From Nitrosopumilus oxyclinae (GTDB lineage: Archaea; Thermoproteota; Nitrososphaeria; Nitrososphaerales; Nitrosopumilaceae), in NCBI RefSeq assembly GCF_013407165.1, contig NZ_CP026994.1, positions 1,268,187 through 1,332,186 on the forward strand: a DNA stretch of 64,000 bases, in the 5' to 3' direction. Made by a program: the position numbers and the translations under genes. Within the stretch, counting starts at the first letter, position 1. The number at the start of each line of letters is the position of its first letter. The notes beneath the pieces were generated by a model. It saw only the letters and a list, made by a program, of their open reading frames with translations, did not search any database and had not been told where the DNA came from. Below are positions 1 to 9,169 of this stretch, in pieces.

Positions 1-2
1 AT

Positions 3-755
3 TGGAATGCCGATGATAAAACACTAACACCAATTTTGTATGGACTTTGTAGAGGACAAGTAGAAGCTATAGTGGATAGAGAAATAGGAACAAATTCCAG
101 ACCAATAATCATCGTTGAGACAATATCTGATTCCATGTATCTTAATGCATTTGACAAATTCCTACAGGATCCAAACATTTCAATGAATCCTCTTAATGTG
201 ATTGCAGCATATAATAAAAATTCAGTTTTACCATTAGCGATATTTTACAGAAATCACGGGTATAGGACATTTGTTTTACTAGATAATTCTGAAGAATCTA
301 AACAAATCTCAGCCCAATTGGTTTCAAATGAATTTTCATCAATACAGACTATATTTTTTGAAAGAGAAGGGAAAAAATTAGAATCAATTGAAGACTATAT
401 TGCACTTGAAGATTATTTGTACCCAGTAAACCAAACCTATGAAATCAAGCTTAGGCAAGAGGGTTTTTCAAATCTTACACCTCAAGACGTCATATCTAAA
501 GAGGGTAAAGGGATTATAGAAAAATTAAGAAAAATATGGCAAGAACATAGTGATGATGATTGGGAAGAATTTGACAATGAAGAAATAACCAGATACATTT
601 GTGAAAAGATTGCCCTTGAGGAGACAGATTTCTTATCAGATAAAACCAAAGATCAATTTAGATCATTGTATAGACTAATTGCTGAACGAATTAGACAATA
701 TCAAAATGTAGCTACAAAATCAGACTTTGATAAATTTCAGAAGGCCAAGGCTTAA
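3..755 (+). CDS. C-terminal part of an OLD-like nuclease (gene cut by window edge)
   Basis: The frame is open to the left edge, so only about the last 250 residues are present. A TTG at 36 is the first start-like codon inside the window, but codons 3-35 continue in frame without a stop. The stretch IIIVETISDSMYLNAF and the later VLLDNSEES resemble the first strand (VEG..D) and the second acidic motif of the TOPRIM domain of OLD-family ATP-dependent endonucleases, which normally follow an ABC-type ATPase domain that would lie upstream. The usual glycine of VEG is threonine here, so catalysis is uncertain. An acidic helical tail follows. OLD-like proteins often act in phage defence or DNA repair; that role is only inferred. 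Confidence 0.45.
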   Translation, partial: WNADDKTLTPILYGLCRGQVEAIVDREIGTNSRPIIIVETISDSMYLNAFDKFLQDPNISMNPLNVIAAYNKNSVLPLAIFYRNHGYRTFVLLDNSEESKQISAQLVSNEFSSIQTIFFEREGKKLESIEDYIALEDYLYPVNQTYEIKLRQEGFSNLTPQDVISKEGKGIIEKLRKIWQEHSDDDWEEFDNEEITRYICEKIALEETDFLSDKTKDQFRSLYRLIAERIRQYQNVATKSDFDKFQKAKA

Positions 756-837
756 GATTTAAGAAGTTTGCTCATGAAAAACACTAAACTAAGAAATAGA
801 AAACTGGGGAAAAATCTTTAAGGTTTAAGTGAGAGAA

Positions 838-2988
838 ATGAATTTAAAATTTATGAATAGATCCTCTACGGGAGGAATTATCCTTTCATTTGCATTATTA
901 TTTTCCATAACAGTAATTTCACTTCCATCAGAAGCATATGCTGATGAGATATCAATTACAAGTGTTGCATTAGAAGAAACCTCAATATTAGAATTAAAGA
1001 ATGACTCAAAGGAAGAAGTCAATACTTTAAGAATTTGGCTTGGAAGTGATTTTAATTTTAAATCATTTAAAACTGAAAAAGGATGGACAGGGGAAAAAAA
1101 TTCACAAGGAGTAATAATTTTTACATCAACAGAATCCGTTAAACCAGGAGAATCTGTAAAGTTTGGTGTAAAAACCGATAAACCAAATCCTGCCATCAAC
1201 TGGAAAGTTCTTGATAAAAAAAATATTCAAATTGAAACTGGTATATCAGTTGCAAAAGAATTACCAGTAGTTAAAAATCCCAAACCAAATCAAAATACAG
1301 AAAATTCAAGTAAAAGTATGGGAGCAGAATCCACTTTCAGAGTAATTCCAGAGAAACCAAATGTAGGTTCATCAATTAGAGTTACAGGAGATAATTTTGG
1401 AGCATCACAAGAATTTGATTTCTACATAGATTCGAAAAAAATTGGTTCATTTGATACAGATGAAAATGGTCATTTTATGACTACAATGAAAATTCCAGTA
1501 GATCAAAAAGCAGACAGAATAGATTTCAAAATTAAAGATAAAGCAGGAGAAGAAAAGAAACTTAGTCTTAGAATAGGTGAAGTTGAGAATAGAATTCCCA
1601 TATCACAAGATATTCCACTTACAATTCAAGGAATTCCAAGTATCGTCAATAGAGGAGACTTGCTAGAAATATTTGGAACAGGTACTCCAGGTAAAGGAAT
1701 TACAATTACAATTAATTCTCCAGAGGGAGAAGTAATCAGAACAAGAACAGCAGAAGTTGATAGTAAGGGAAACTGGAAATTAGATCCACTTCTCGTTCCC
1801 TTAGATAGACCATTTGGAAAATATACCGGAGTAATTACAGATGGGAAATCAGACAAAACAATTAGTTGGACAGTAGAATCTGATAAAAAAATTATCATCA
1901 CTCCAACCAATTTAAAATTTGAGCCAGGAGAGATAATGAAATTCAACGGAACCGCAATTTCCAACAAATCAATTGAAATTGTATTAGAAGATCCATTAGG
2001 AAAAGAAGTCTTTTCAGATATAATTTCAATTGATGAATCAGGTCTAGTAGAATTTGAATATCCAACAACCCAAACAACCCAAGAAGGAACATATGCATTA
2101 ATTGCCACTCAAGATAAAGAAAAAGAATTTACATATGTGGGTCTAGGTCAATTACCAACGATTCCAGTAAACTTGGAATTTGATAAACTCAATTATAAAA
2201 CAAGTGAAACTGCATTTATAACAATTTCAGGAAAAGCTTCTGAGATAATCAATTTACTGATAATTGATCCTTCAGATAAAACAAAGGGAGATGCTGTTTC
2301 TATTCAGCTTCAACCAGATGGTCGTGGTTCACATACAATTGATCTAAAAGGATTTGCATCTGGAGTATACACCGCAGTAGTTACTAAAGGTTCTGCACAA
2401 AATACAGAAGTATTCACTGTCGGACTAGTGGTAGGTTCAGGAGATATTGAAATCAATACCACTAAAACTGACTATAATCCAGGAGATCCAATATTAGTTT
2501 TAGGTGATACAGGTTCTAATGTTCTTCTCACACTAACTTTGTTAGATCCTAACGGTAAAGAAATTAAGATTAAAGAGACATTTTCAAATAAAAATGGAAA
2601 GATTTCTGAGAGCTCATTTAGAATACCTTCAGATGCAATTCCAGGGATTTGGACCATAAATGCAAAAAGTGGTTCTAACTTTGATAATACTGAAATTGAA
2701 GTGCTTGCATCTTCAATAGAAGGTTTAGTTGTAACAGTAGAAGATGGACCAAATTACGCAGCAGCCGGTAAATCTAAGACCATCAAGGTCCACGGAGGAC
2801 AACAAACAGTAAAAATTGAGATTTTTGATAAAAATGGTGAAAAGATAGAAAATCTTTCATTTCCTGCATCTAGTCAAGGGGAAATTAATCAACCATGGAT
2901 TATTCCTAAAGATGCAGAACCAGGAACATATTCTATTAAAGTTTCAGATGCCTTTAATTTTGCAGAATCAACTTTTGAAATAGAATAA
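838..2988 (+). CDS. Exported multi-domain surface protein with Ig-like repeats
   Basis: A hydrophobic N-terminus ending near AYA-DEIS is a Sec signal peptide. The rest (about 680 residues) is beta-rich and built of repeated modules with recurring phrases such as GDxLEIFGTGTPG, PGEIMKFNGTA, KTSETAFITISGKA and NPGDPILVLGDTG, spaced about 90-100 residues apart. These look like bacterial-Ig/invasin-type folds. No C-terminal membrane helix is visible, so it is probably secreted or attached to the S-layer. An in-frame GTG lies at 829, but the TATA-like AAAATCTTTA at 811-820 is about 25 bp before the ATG at 838, which favours the ATG and a leaderless mRNA. Ligand and function are unknown. Confidence 0.75.
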   Translation: MNLKFMNRSSTGGIILSFALLFSITVISLPSEAYADEISITSVALEETSILELKNDSKEEVNTLRIWLGSDFNFKSFKTEKGWTGEKNSQGVIIFTSTESVKPGESVKFGVKTDKPNPAINWKVLDKKNIQIETGISVAKELPVVKNPKPNQNTENSSKSMGAESTFRVIPEKPNVGSSIRVTGDNFGASQEFDFYIDSKKIGSFDTDENGHFMTTMKIPVDQKADRIDFKIKDKAGEEKKLSLRIGEVENRIPISQDIPLTIQGIPSIVNRGDLLEIFGTGTPGKGITITINSPEGEVIRTRTAEVDSKGNWKLDPLLVPLDRPFGKYTGVITDGKSDKTISWTVESDKKIIITPTNLKFEPGEIMKFNGTAISNKSIEIVLEDPLGKEVFSDIISIDESGLVEFEYPTTQTTQEGTYALIATQDKEKEFTYVGLGQLPTIPVNLEFDKLNYKTSETAFITISGKASEIINLLIIDPSDKTKGDAVSIQLQPDGRGSHTIDLKGFASGVYTAVVTKGSAQNTEVFTVGLVVGSGDIEINTTKTDYNPGDPILVLGDTGSNVLLTLTLLDPNGKEIKIKETFSNKNGKISESSFRIPSDAIPGIWTINAKSGSNFDNTEIEVLASSIEGLVVTVEDGPNYAAAGKSKTIKVHGGQQTVKIEIFDKNGEKIENLSFPASSQGEINQPWIIPKDAEPGTYSIKVSDAFNFAESTFEIE

Positions 2989-3027
2989 TTTCAAACAATT
3001 TTATTTCACCTAGTTAAGCGAAACATA

Positions 3028-3540
3028 ATGAATCTTAAAGAAAAAATTGCAGACTATCCAAATTTTCCCAAGAAAGGAATTTTATTTAGAGACTTTAGTC
3101 CAGTATTAAAAGATCCATCCGCATTATCACATATTGCAGATGAATTTTCAAAGCATTTCCATCCAAAAGATATCGATGTATTTGCTGGAATTGAATCAAG
3201 AGGATTCATACTAGCCTCAATTTTAGCCTCTAGATACAACAAAGGTATGGTTATGATTAGAAAAGCAGGGAAACTACCTGGAAAAACTACAAAATTAGCA
3301 TATACAATTGAATATGGAAAAGACACAATAGAAATTCAAAAAGACATCATAAAAGAAGGTGAAAGAGTGCTCATTTGCGATGATTTGCTTGCAACAGGCG
3401 GAACAGCGAAGGCATCTGCAAAATTAATTGAAAAAGTAGGAGGAGAGATTGTAGGATTTGCATTCATAATTGAACTAGTTGATCTTAATGGAATCAAAGG
3501 GCTTAACAAATACAATTGTAAATCATTGGTGAAATATTGA
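3028..3540 (+). CDS. apt: Adenine phosphoribosyltransferase
   Basis: Converts adenine and PRPP to AMP in purine salvage in the cytoplasm. The 170-residue length is normal for the family. The N-terminal segment with [16 protein letters not shown] is typical of Apt, and the PRPP-binding motif is [14 protein letters not shown] near residue 115. A TATA-like ATTTTATTTC lies about 26 bp before the ATG. Its TGA stop overlaps the ATG of the next gene (TGATG at 3538-3542), so the two are co-transcribed. The neighbour releases adenine from methylthioadenosine, so the pair forms a short salvage route to AMP. Confidence 0.93.
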   Translation: MNLKEKIADYPNFPKKGILFRDFSPVLKDPSALSHIADEFSKHFHPKDIDVFAGIESRGFILASILASRYNKGMVMIRKAGKLPGKTTKLAYTIEYGKDTIEIQKDIIKEGERVLICDDLLATGGTAKASAKLIEKVGGEIVGFAFIIELVDLNGIKGLNKYNCKSLVKY

Positions 3541-4331
3541 TGGAAAAAGATGTAGAGATTGGAATTTTTGGAGGAACTGGAATTTACGATTCAGGTCTAC
3601 TTGAAAATGCACAAGAGATTGATATAGATACACCATATGGAAAACCTTCAGATACAATTACAGTTGGAATGTTTAAAGGAAGAAAAATTGCATTTCTACC
3701 AAGACACGGTAAAAAACACACCATTCCACCTCATAAAATTAATTTTAAAGCAAATATTTGGGCATTCAAAGAATTAGGAATTACAAGAATTATTGCACCA
3801 TCTGCAGTTGGAAGTCTAAAAGAAGAATTAGCGCCAGGTCACTTTGTATTACCAACTCAATTCATAGACTTTACAAAATCTAGAAACGGTTCATTTTCAG
3901 AAGAAGGCAGAGTAATTCACATCTCAGTAGCTGATCCTTTCTGTCCAGAACTACAATCATCAATTCTTCAAGTAACAGATAATCAAGGTTTAAAAATGCA
4001 TAAAGATTGTACATACGTTTGCATAGAAGGACCACGGTTCTCAACTAAAGCTGAATCAAAATTTTACAGAACAACTGGAGCAGATATTATTGGAATGACC
4101 CTTGTTCCTGAATGCCAACTAGCAAGAGAAGCACAGATGTGTTATGCTTCAATTTCAACGGTTACAGATTATGATGTTTGGGCAGATAAACCAGTTACAG
4201 CTAAAGAAGTTATTGAAACACTAACAAAAAATGTAGAAAAAACAAAAAAAATACTAACAGAGTTAATTGATAAAATTCCTAAAACACGAAGTTGTTCTTG
4301 TGAAAAGGCATTAGCAGAAGCAGAATTTTAA
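3540..4331 (+). CDS. mtnP: S-methyl-5'-thioadenosine phosphorylase
   Basis: Phosphorolyses methylthioadenosine to adenine and methylthioribose-1-phosphate. The protein (about 263 residues) carries the family's N-terminal [12 protein letters not shown], the [15 protein letters not shown] substrate loop, [13 protein letters not shown], and the purine-binding region with [14 protein letters not shown] and [10 protein letters not shown] conserved C-terminal cysteine pair, CSC, is present. A TTG is possible 3 bp upstream, but the ATG overlapping the apt stop is the better start. Translationally coupled to apt, it supplies the adenine that Apt uses. Inosine- or adenosine-specific members look alike, so exact specificity is inferred. 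Confidence 0.9.
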   Translation: MEKDVEIGIFGGTGIYDSGLLENAQEIDIDTPYGKPSDTITVGMFKGRKIAFLPRHGKKHTIPPHKINFKANIWAFKELGITRIIAPSAVGSLKEELAPGHFVLPTQFIDFTKSRNGSFSEEGRVIHISVADPFCPELQSSILQVTDNQGLKMHKDCTYVCIEGPRFSTKAESKFYRTTGADIIGMTLVPECQLAREAQMCYASISTVTDYDVWADKPVTAKEVIETLTKNVEKTKKILTELIDKIPKTRSCSCEKALAEAEF

Positions 4332-4612
4332 TCATCAACAAAGGACTCTTTGGTAAGTCCTTCTGGAAGGGTCAAATCACCTTGAAGTAGATTTCTCTGA
4401 AGTAAATCAATTACTTCATCAACATTATATCCTAATTTTTCTAATTCTTTCTCAGTAATTTGAGAAAGTTTTGCACCAATATTTTGTCCGCCTATCCTAC
4501 CAAATGCAATAGCTGTAAAACGAAATTCATTTTCATCTATTGTAAATTTACCAGTAATCTTTGCAGCCATTTGACTCCCATGTATATTATTTATGTGAAC
4601 TTTAAGATCCAT
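4328..4612 (-). CDS. Conserved small protein of unknown function
   Basis: A 94-residue soluble protein, convergent with mtnP and overlapping its end by 4 bp. The N-terminal half looks beta-rich ([20 protein letters not shown]) and the C-terminal half is helical and acidic. There is no signal peptide, metal motif or catalytic signature. It sits 8 bp after the next minus-strand gene, so the two probably share a transcript. I do not recognise the family. Confidence 0.7.
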   Translation of the reverse strand: MDLKVHINNIHGSQMAAKITGKFTIDENEFRFTAIAFGRIGGQNIGAKLSQITEKELEKLGYNVDEVIDLLQRNLLQGDLTLPEGLTKESFVDD

Positions 4613-4620
4613 TTCAAAGA

Positions 4621-5019
4621 CTAAATTTCTACAGCTTTGTTAACATTGTCATCAATTAGAAAACTCCAATGTTTTTCATCTTCAATTTTGAAATTATTTA
4701 TTTTAAGAGGAATCACTTTTTCATCAAGGCATTCGTGTTTGATTTCCCCATTTTCTTTTAATTTTACTAATTTCCATTTGTATTTTCCCTGTTGTAATTT
4801 ACAAATAGTCACTCCCCATTTTGCATCAGGATCAATTTTTGGCATTCCTACCGTTTCAGCAATTTCTTCAATTCCAAGTTGTTTTTCTTCACAGAATTTT
4901 TTCTTACAAACTCCACATCTCCAAACATCAACAGAACCAATAGTTCTTTCATCAATGTTGATATTTACCACACCAAAATAGACTGGTTGATGCTTACAGG
5001 TCTCAGTATCAATGCTCAA
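4621..5019 (-). CDS. Unknown protein with a zinc-binding cysteine knuckle
   Basis: This 132-residue protein has WRCGVCKKKFC near residues 34-44, a CxxC pair plus a further Cys that with Cys8/His10 could bind one zinc. The remainder is charged and beta-rich, with no membrane segment. It is followed 8 bp later by the 94-residue unknown gene and preceded by a winged-helix gene on the same strand, suggesting a three-gene unit. No known function is recognised. Confidence 0.7.
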   Translation of the reverse strand: MSIDTETCKHQPVYFGVVNINIDERTIGSVDVWRCGVCKKKFCEEKQLGIEEIAETVGMPKIDPDAKWGVTICKLQQGKYKWKLVKLKENGEIKHECLDEKVIPLKINNFKIEDEKHWSFLIDDNVNKAVEI

Positions 5020-5041
5020 TGTTGTTCACCAAGTTTTGGTA

Positions 5042-5395
5042 TTATTTAGTTCTTGCATCATCATATGATTTTTCTAAAATTACGCCAATATTATCAACAA
5101 TTTTATTTCGTTTAAATTCAATATTTTCTCTCTCACACATCTTCCTGTACATGTTTACTGCTGTAAATCTAGGATGCATGGCCTCAAATTCTGTAGGAGT
5201 GATATCAATAAAAGCACCAAGAGTCATTAGATCATTTGATGCTTTTTTGGCTTCATCAATGGAAATTTTTAATTTATCAGCAATGGATTGTGATGACATT
5301 TTACCAGAACAGGTCACTAGTAAAAAAACTTGAGCCTGAATATGATCTAAATGTATTTCAGATACTAAATCATGCTCAATTTCAGAATAAGACAT
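5042..5395 (-). CDS. Winged-helix transcriptional regulator (TrmB/MarR-like)
   Basis: The 117 residues contain a helix-turn-helix region: QAQVFLLVTCSGKMSSQSIADKLKISIDEAKKASNDLMTLGAFIDI, where the repeated helix pattern and the small turn before the recognition helix (KISIDEAKKASNDL) fit TrmB-like winged helices. The C-terminal helices (TAVNMYRKMCERENIEFKRNKIV) could form a dimerisation coil. No effector domain is present. It is the first gene of a minus-strand run with two small unknown genes. Target genes cannot be read from the sequence. Confidence 0.7.
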   Translation of the reverse strand: MSYSEIEHDLVSEIHLDHIQAQVFLLVTCSGKMSSQSIADKLKISIDEAKKASNDLMTLGAFIDITPTEFEAMHPRFTAVNMYRKMCERENIEFKRNKIVDNIGVILEKSYDDARTK

Positions 5396-5440
5396 TATTT
5401 CTAAAAGGAATTGTTAAAGCATAAAACATGATCTATGAAA

Positions 5441-5674
5441 CTATTTTTTGGCTAGAATCTTTTTAGAGATTTTCAAAGAAAATCCCATTGCAATAAAATG
5501 AATAATTGCTCCCAATATTGCAGCATATAGTAAATTATCTAAAATTTTCCAAGTTATGATAAAAGATATGATTGATGGAACTGTAACTATGACTGCAATT
5601 ATAGTTCCTCTTAATGCAATTTGAGAAATTGAAAGTTTAGACTTCTTGTTATCAGACAATAGGCAAAATTTCAA
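5441..5674 (-). CDS. Small two-helix membrane protein
   Basis: This 77-residue protein has two hydrophobic segments, around residues 24-44 (GTIIAVIVTVPSIISFIITW) and 49-68, flanked by lysine-rich ends. The start is TTG at 5674. It is divergent from the gene at 5731, and the two appear to share the TATA region at 5691-5710. Small membrane proteins of this kind are common in ammonia-oxidising archaea; the function is unknown. Confidence 0.6.
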   Translation of the reverse strand: MKFCLLSDNKKSKLSISQIALRGTIIAVIVTVPSIISFIITWKILDNLLYAAILGAIIHFIAMGFSLKISKKILAKK

Positions 5675-5690
5675 AAATGGTAATAAAAAC

Positions 5691-5710
5691 CAAAGATACT
5701 TTATATTTGG
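5691..5710. promoter_or_regulatory. Shared divergent promoter (near-palindromic TATA region)
   Basis: CCAAA-N10-TTTGG forms an inverted repeat around ACTTATATT. The TTG starts of the left gene (5674) and right gene (5731) lie about 27 and 30 bp from its centre, as expected for leaderless transcripts from one bidirectional TATA/BRE element. Confidence 0.5.
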
Positions 5711-5730
5711 TAGACATTAATTTTTACTGT

Positions 5731-6189
5731 TTGGCTAGTTATAAGGGAGCATATTCAAATGATCAATCATTAAATTTTGTAATTCCCATCATTGTAATTT
5801 TATTTTTAGGAATTATCTATATCATGACACAAAGAGCAGATTCAGGATTTGTTAGTTTTATTCTTATTGGTGCAGCAGCAGTTACAATGTTTTATTGGGT
5901 CAGAGTTTTAAAGAAAATGGCTAAAGATCAAAAACCAGCATACACACAAGCTAGAGAACAGGAAACAAAGAACTGGGTTTATGATTTGATTAAAGGTGAA
6001 GAAGAATTTGTGTTTGTTGCAGAAGTTCCAGGTCCTGAAGATAAAATTGCCGTTAGATTAGTAGATGGGATTCTGTATATTCGTGGAACAGCAGGATTTT
6101 CAAAAGAAGTTCCAATAGAAGGAGTAAATGAAATGCAAATATTTGATTTTAAATATAGAAATGGTGTATTAACACTACGAATTAAATAA
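5731..6189 (+). CDS. Membrane protein with C-terminal Hsp20/CS-like beta domain
   Basis: Two transmembrane helices (about residues 13-33 and 40-58) are followed by a charged linker and a soluble domain from about residue 75 (EEEFVFVAEVPGPEDKIAVRLVDGILYIRGTAG...FDFKYRNGVLTLRIK). That pattern matches the beta-sandwich of small heat-shock (alpha-crystallin) proteins, including a final I/V-x-I/V-like LTLRI. An ATG at 5677 would place the start ahead of the TATA box at about 5700-5708, so the TTG at 5731 is preferred (152 residues). A membrane-tethered chaperone-like domain is a plausible but unproven reading. Confidence 0.65.
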   Translation: MASYKGAYSNDQSLNFVIPIIVILFLGIIYIMTQRADSGFVSFILIGAAAVTMFYWVRVLKKMAKDQKPAYTQAREQETKNWVYDLIKGEEEFVFVAEVPGPEDKIAVRLVDGILYIRGTAGFSKEVPIEGVNEMQIFDFKYRNGVLTLRIK

Positions 6190-7317
6190 TTAAAGACTTT
6201 TTGCTAATTCTAATTTTTGTGGTAGATACTTGTCAGTAATATTTGTTAGACCATATTTTGAGAAAGCCTCTAATTCAGCTTTTCTTTTTAATTTTAAAAA
6301 TACATCAAGCTCTTTTTTCCAAATCCCATCTTGATATCTAGGATCTTTTTGTAGATCATAGCATCTCTTGATATCAGATTCAGTCATTGGAATTGTGGGT
6401 AGCTTGTATTTTTCAATATCAGTAGCCCATACTCCAACCCATTTTGCATCTGGAACAGTTAATTCTCTAAGATGAGCAGCATTGGCTGAACCAGATTTTA
6501 TAACCATTGCAATATGTTCTCCATACACATCCCCATCAGTTAGGACAATTACAGGTAATTTCATTTCTTCATGTAATCTTTTCAGTAGAGTTCGAGTTGA
6601 ACGAGGTGCTTGTCCACCCGTATTGATAATAATAGATTTGAATTTTTTATCAACTTGTTCCTCAACAAATCTAGTAAAGAGACCACCTTTTTCAATTGCA
6701 ATAACAATTTCTGCACTAGTATCAACTAATTCAGCAGTGGTCAAACTAGGACCAATTGAATATCCATCAGGATGGTTTGATAAATTCATGGTTTTACCCT
6801 CATATCCAGGAATAGTATATTCAATTGTCAAATCTCCAAAAATGGAGCTTCTCTCTTCAGGGAATATGTGAAAATCTTCTCTAGGCTTTGAAGTTACAGC
6901 CTCCAAATCCACAATAATGTTATCAGATTCAGATTGATCTTCAAATTCAATTGCAAAAGCTTGTGATGAATAGTAGACATCTCTTAATGTAGATGACTTT
7001 TTTTCATGAGTTAATCTATTTGCAAAAAATGCCAACCACATTAATTGTGTGAAAGATCTCAACTGTGCAGAGTTTCTTGAACTCCTAACTGCAGCATTAG
7101 TTCCAAGGATGTATTGTCTAAGTTTTTTATCATAAACAATGTTACTTACTGATCTACTTGGAATAGAGAATTTTGGAAATTGTCCGTTATCTAAGTCATC
7201 ATATATTTTTGCACCATGGCTTTTAAGCATCTCAAGAATGTTCTTTTGTTTTGCATCAGCTTTTTTACTTCGTTCTTTAATCCTAGTTTGTTCTTTTTTA
7301 CTTGTTGCCAATTTCAT
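6190..7317 (-). CDS. top6A: DNA topoisomerase VI subunit A
   Basis: The DNA-cleaving subunit of the type IIB topoisomerase, which relaxes and decatenates DNA with ATP. The 375 residues show the 5Y-CAP domain with the catalytic tyrosine in LRDVYYSSQAF (about residues 114-124) and the TOPRIM acidic motif VIVLTDGDVYGEHIA (about 255-270), the metal-binding site. It is Spo11-like. The start overlaps the end of subunit B by 20 bp, so the two are translated from one message. It is the last gene of the minus-strand information-processing cluster. Confidence 0.95.
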   Translation of the reverse strand: MKLATSKKEQTRIKERSKKADAKQKNILEMLKSHGAKIYDDLDNGQFPKFSIPSRSVSNIVYDKKLRQYILGTNAAVRSSRNSAQLRSFTQLMWLAFFANRLTHEKKSSTLRDVYYSSQAFAIEFEDQSESDNIIVDLEAVTSKPREDFHIFPEERSSIFGDLTIEYTIPGYEGKTMNLSNHPDGYSIGPSLTTAELVDTSAEIVIAIEKGGLFTRFVEEQVDKKFKSIIINTGGQAPRSTRTLLKRLHEEMKLPVIVLTDGDVYGEHIAMVIKSGSANAAHLRELTVPDAKWVGVWATDIEKYKLPTIPMTESDIKRCYDLQKDPRYQDGIWKKELDVFLKLKRKAELEAFSKYGLTNITDKYLPQKLELAKSL

Positions 7318-9169
7318 TCTCCTCCTCTACTGATTGTTTAGATTCAACTGCGTTTTCTTCTAATAGTTTCTTGTAATTAGGTTCTTTCTTTTTTCCAGCA
7401 AGCTCTGTACAAAATTCTGCAATTTGTGGTAAATATTTTGCATAAAGATTTGCTCTCTTTTTAGCCATATCAGCTTGGCCACGTTTAGACATGTATGCTG
7501 CCAATTTTCTTGACAATAATTGTAATCCCAGTCTTAACTCTCGCTCAATTTCAGGTCTATCTGCAACATTTTCCTTTCCTGCAGTTTTGTATGGAATTCT
7601 AGTTGAACAAATATGAGATACGATGATGAACGGAGGATCTCCTTTGACTTTGTACCTTCCCCAATCAGTATCATTTACAACTTTTAGTACAACATCACTT
7701 CCTTCATCATAAAGTAATGGAATTCTATTAGCATATCGATAAACATGAGGTCCACCTGATTTGATATCCCCACCATAAGCAATACCCATCTCAATAATGA
7801 ACGGGAATCCCGAATATGCAGATGGTGAACGTTGGACTACAGCAGTAAAATCAGGATTGAAGAATTTTTTAATTCCTTTTTCCAAAGGGTCCTCTCCCAA
7901 TGGGGCTAAACAACTAGAATCAGGCGCCATGAAATCTTCAAATTTTTGAAGTGAGTCACTCAAATTGACTAATTCCTGATTTGATAAAGTTCCCATTCTT
8001 TTTTCAGGTTTAAAACCTGCAAATTCTGCAAATTTTACAGCAGTAGTAGGTCCAATTCTTTGAAATCTTTTTGTAAGAAATGTTGTTAGAGGTTCTCCTT
8101 GTACAGTATTGGTTAATTGTTTGTAATACTGACTTTCAGGATCCATATCCACTGATTTTGATTGTGAATCGCCAAAATCCCAATAAAATAATTTTTTGTT
8201 TGGCATATCAATATCTTCAATTCTAATTTTGTTTAATTTTTCAAAATCCATTTTTAAAAATGACATCAAAGCTATTACAACTCTCACTTGACGTGGAAGT
8301 GTTTTCCATTTTTTCTTTGCTTTATCCATAATTGCAGTGAAACTAAGATTTTTTACCGACAATCCTAAATCCTTTCTAACTTTTTCAATCATTGCATCAT
8401 CAATAGTTGGAATTTCAAATTGAGATTCTACAATCATCCTTCTAATTCGTTCTACATCAATTCCATGTGGATGTGGACGAATAATGGTAGGAGGTGGAGG
8501 AATTTCTTTTACAAATCTTGGATGACTAAATTTTTGATCCTTTGGATCATCAAAAGTAATTGAAGCATATGGAGTGATCAAAGATGTTTCATAAACATAA
8601 TCTCTAATTTTGTTTCCTGCTTTTGAATAGTCACCCTCTAAACAAATACTGACACTAAGACCATGTTTTGAAACTTCTTTAGTTGTGTGTTTTACAATTA
8701 CAGGTTTATTTTTTTGAATATCAAGTAATAATTCAAATGTATCTTGAGTAGCACCATCTACAGAACTTTTTACAATTACAGGTTTGTTAGTAGTAATTTG
8801 TCCATAAAGAATTGCCATAGTTGCACCTAAACCAAACATTCCCCTTGCTTGTTTGAGTCCAAATTTAGAACCATAAAGTACTGTTCCAAAGGCTAATGGA
8901 ATATGTTCTGCATCTATTCCAGGTCCATTATCCTTTACAGTCAATATGTATGGTTTAGGATCGGGTTTTTCAGGATCTACTGCCTTGATGGTTAAATGTA
9001 CGTCTGGAAGAATCCCTTTTTGATCACACGCATCTAAGGCATTTTCAACAAATTCTCTTACTGCAGTATAAAGAGATCTTGTAGGATTACTAAATCCAGC
9101 TAAATCACGATTGCTGTAAAAAAATTCACTAGGAGAGATTTGGTTAAATTTTTCTTTAATAGAAGACAT
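7298..9169 (-). CDS. top6B: DNA topoisomerase VI subunit B (GHKL ATPase)
   Basis: The ATP-binding partner of subunit A. The GHKL fold is visible in EFVENALDACD (N box), VKDNGPGID (G1) and FGLGATMAILYGQ (G2) within the first 120 residues, followed by the helix-two-turn-helix insert and the transducer domain with the switch lysine region near SKRGQADMAKKRANLYAKYL. The length of 623 is a little above average because of a charged C-terminal tail. It overlaps the upstream KH gene by 14 bp and top6A by 20 bp, indicating tight coupling. Confidence 0.95.
   Translation of the reverse strand: MSSIKEKFNQISPSEFFYSNRDLAGFSNPTRSLYTAVREFVENALDACDQKGILPDVHLTIKAVDPEKPDPKPYILTVKDNGPGIDAEHIPLAFGTVLYGSKFGLKQARGMFGLGATMAILYGQITTNKPVIVKSSVDGATQDTFELLLDIQKNKPVIVKHTTKEVSKHGLSVSICLEGDYSKAGNKIRDYVYETSLITPYASITFDDPKDQKFSHPRFVKEIPPPPTIIRPHPHGIDVERIRRMIVESQFEIPTIDDAMIEKVRKDLGLSVKNLSFTAIMDKAKKKWKTLPRQVRVVIALMSFLKMDFEKLNKIRIEDIDMPNKKLFYWDFGDSQSKSVDMDPESQYYKQLTNTVQGEPLTTFLTKRFQRIGPTTAVKFAEFAGFKPEKRMGTLSNQELVNLSDSLQKFEDFMAPDSSCLAPLGEDPLEKGIKKFFNPDFTAVVQRSPSAYSGFPFIIEMGIAYGGDIKSGGPHVYRYANRIPLLYDEGSDVVLKVVNDTDWGRYKVKGDPPFIIVSHICSTRIPYKTAGKENVADRPEIERELRLGLQLLSRKLAAYMSKRGQADMAKKRANLYAKYLPQIAEFCTELAGKKKEPNYKKLLEENAVESKQSVEEENEIGNK

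Noticed and set aside
825-1199. Long minus-strand frame opposite the surface-protein gene
   Set aside because: Composition is that of an antisense shadow (SS/FF-rich), with no promoter and no family signature.
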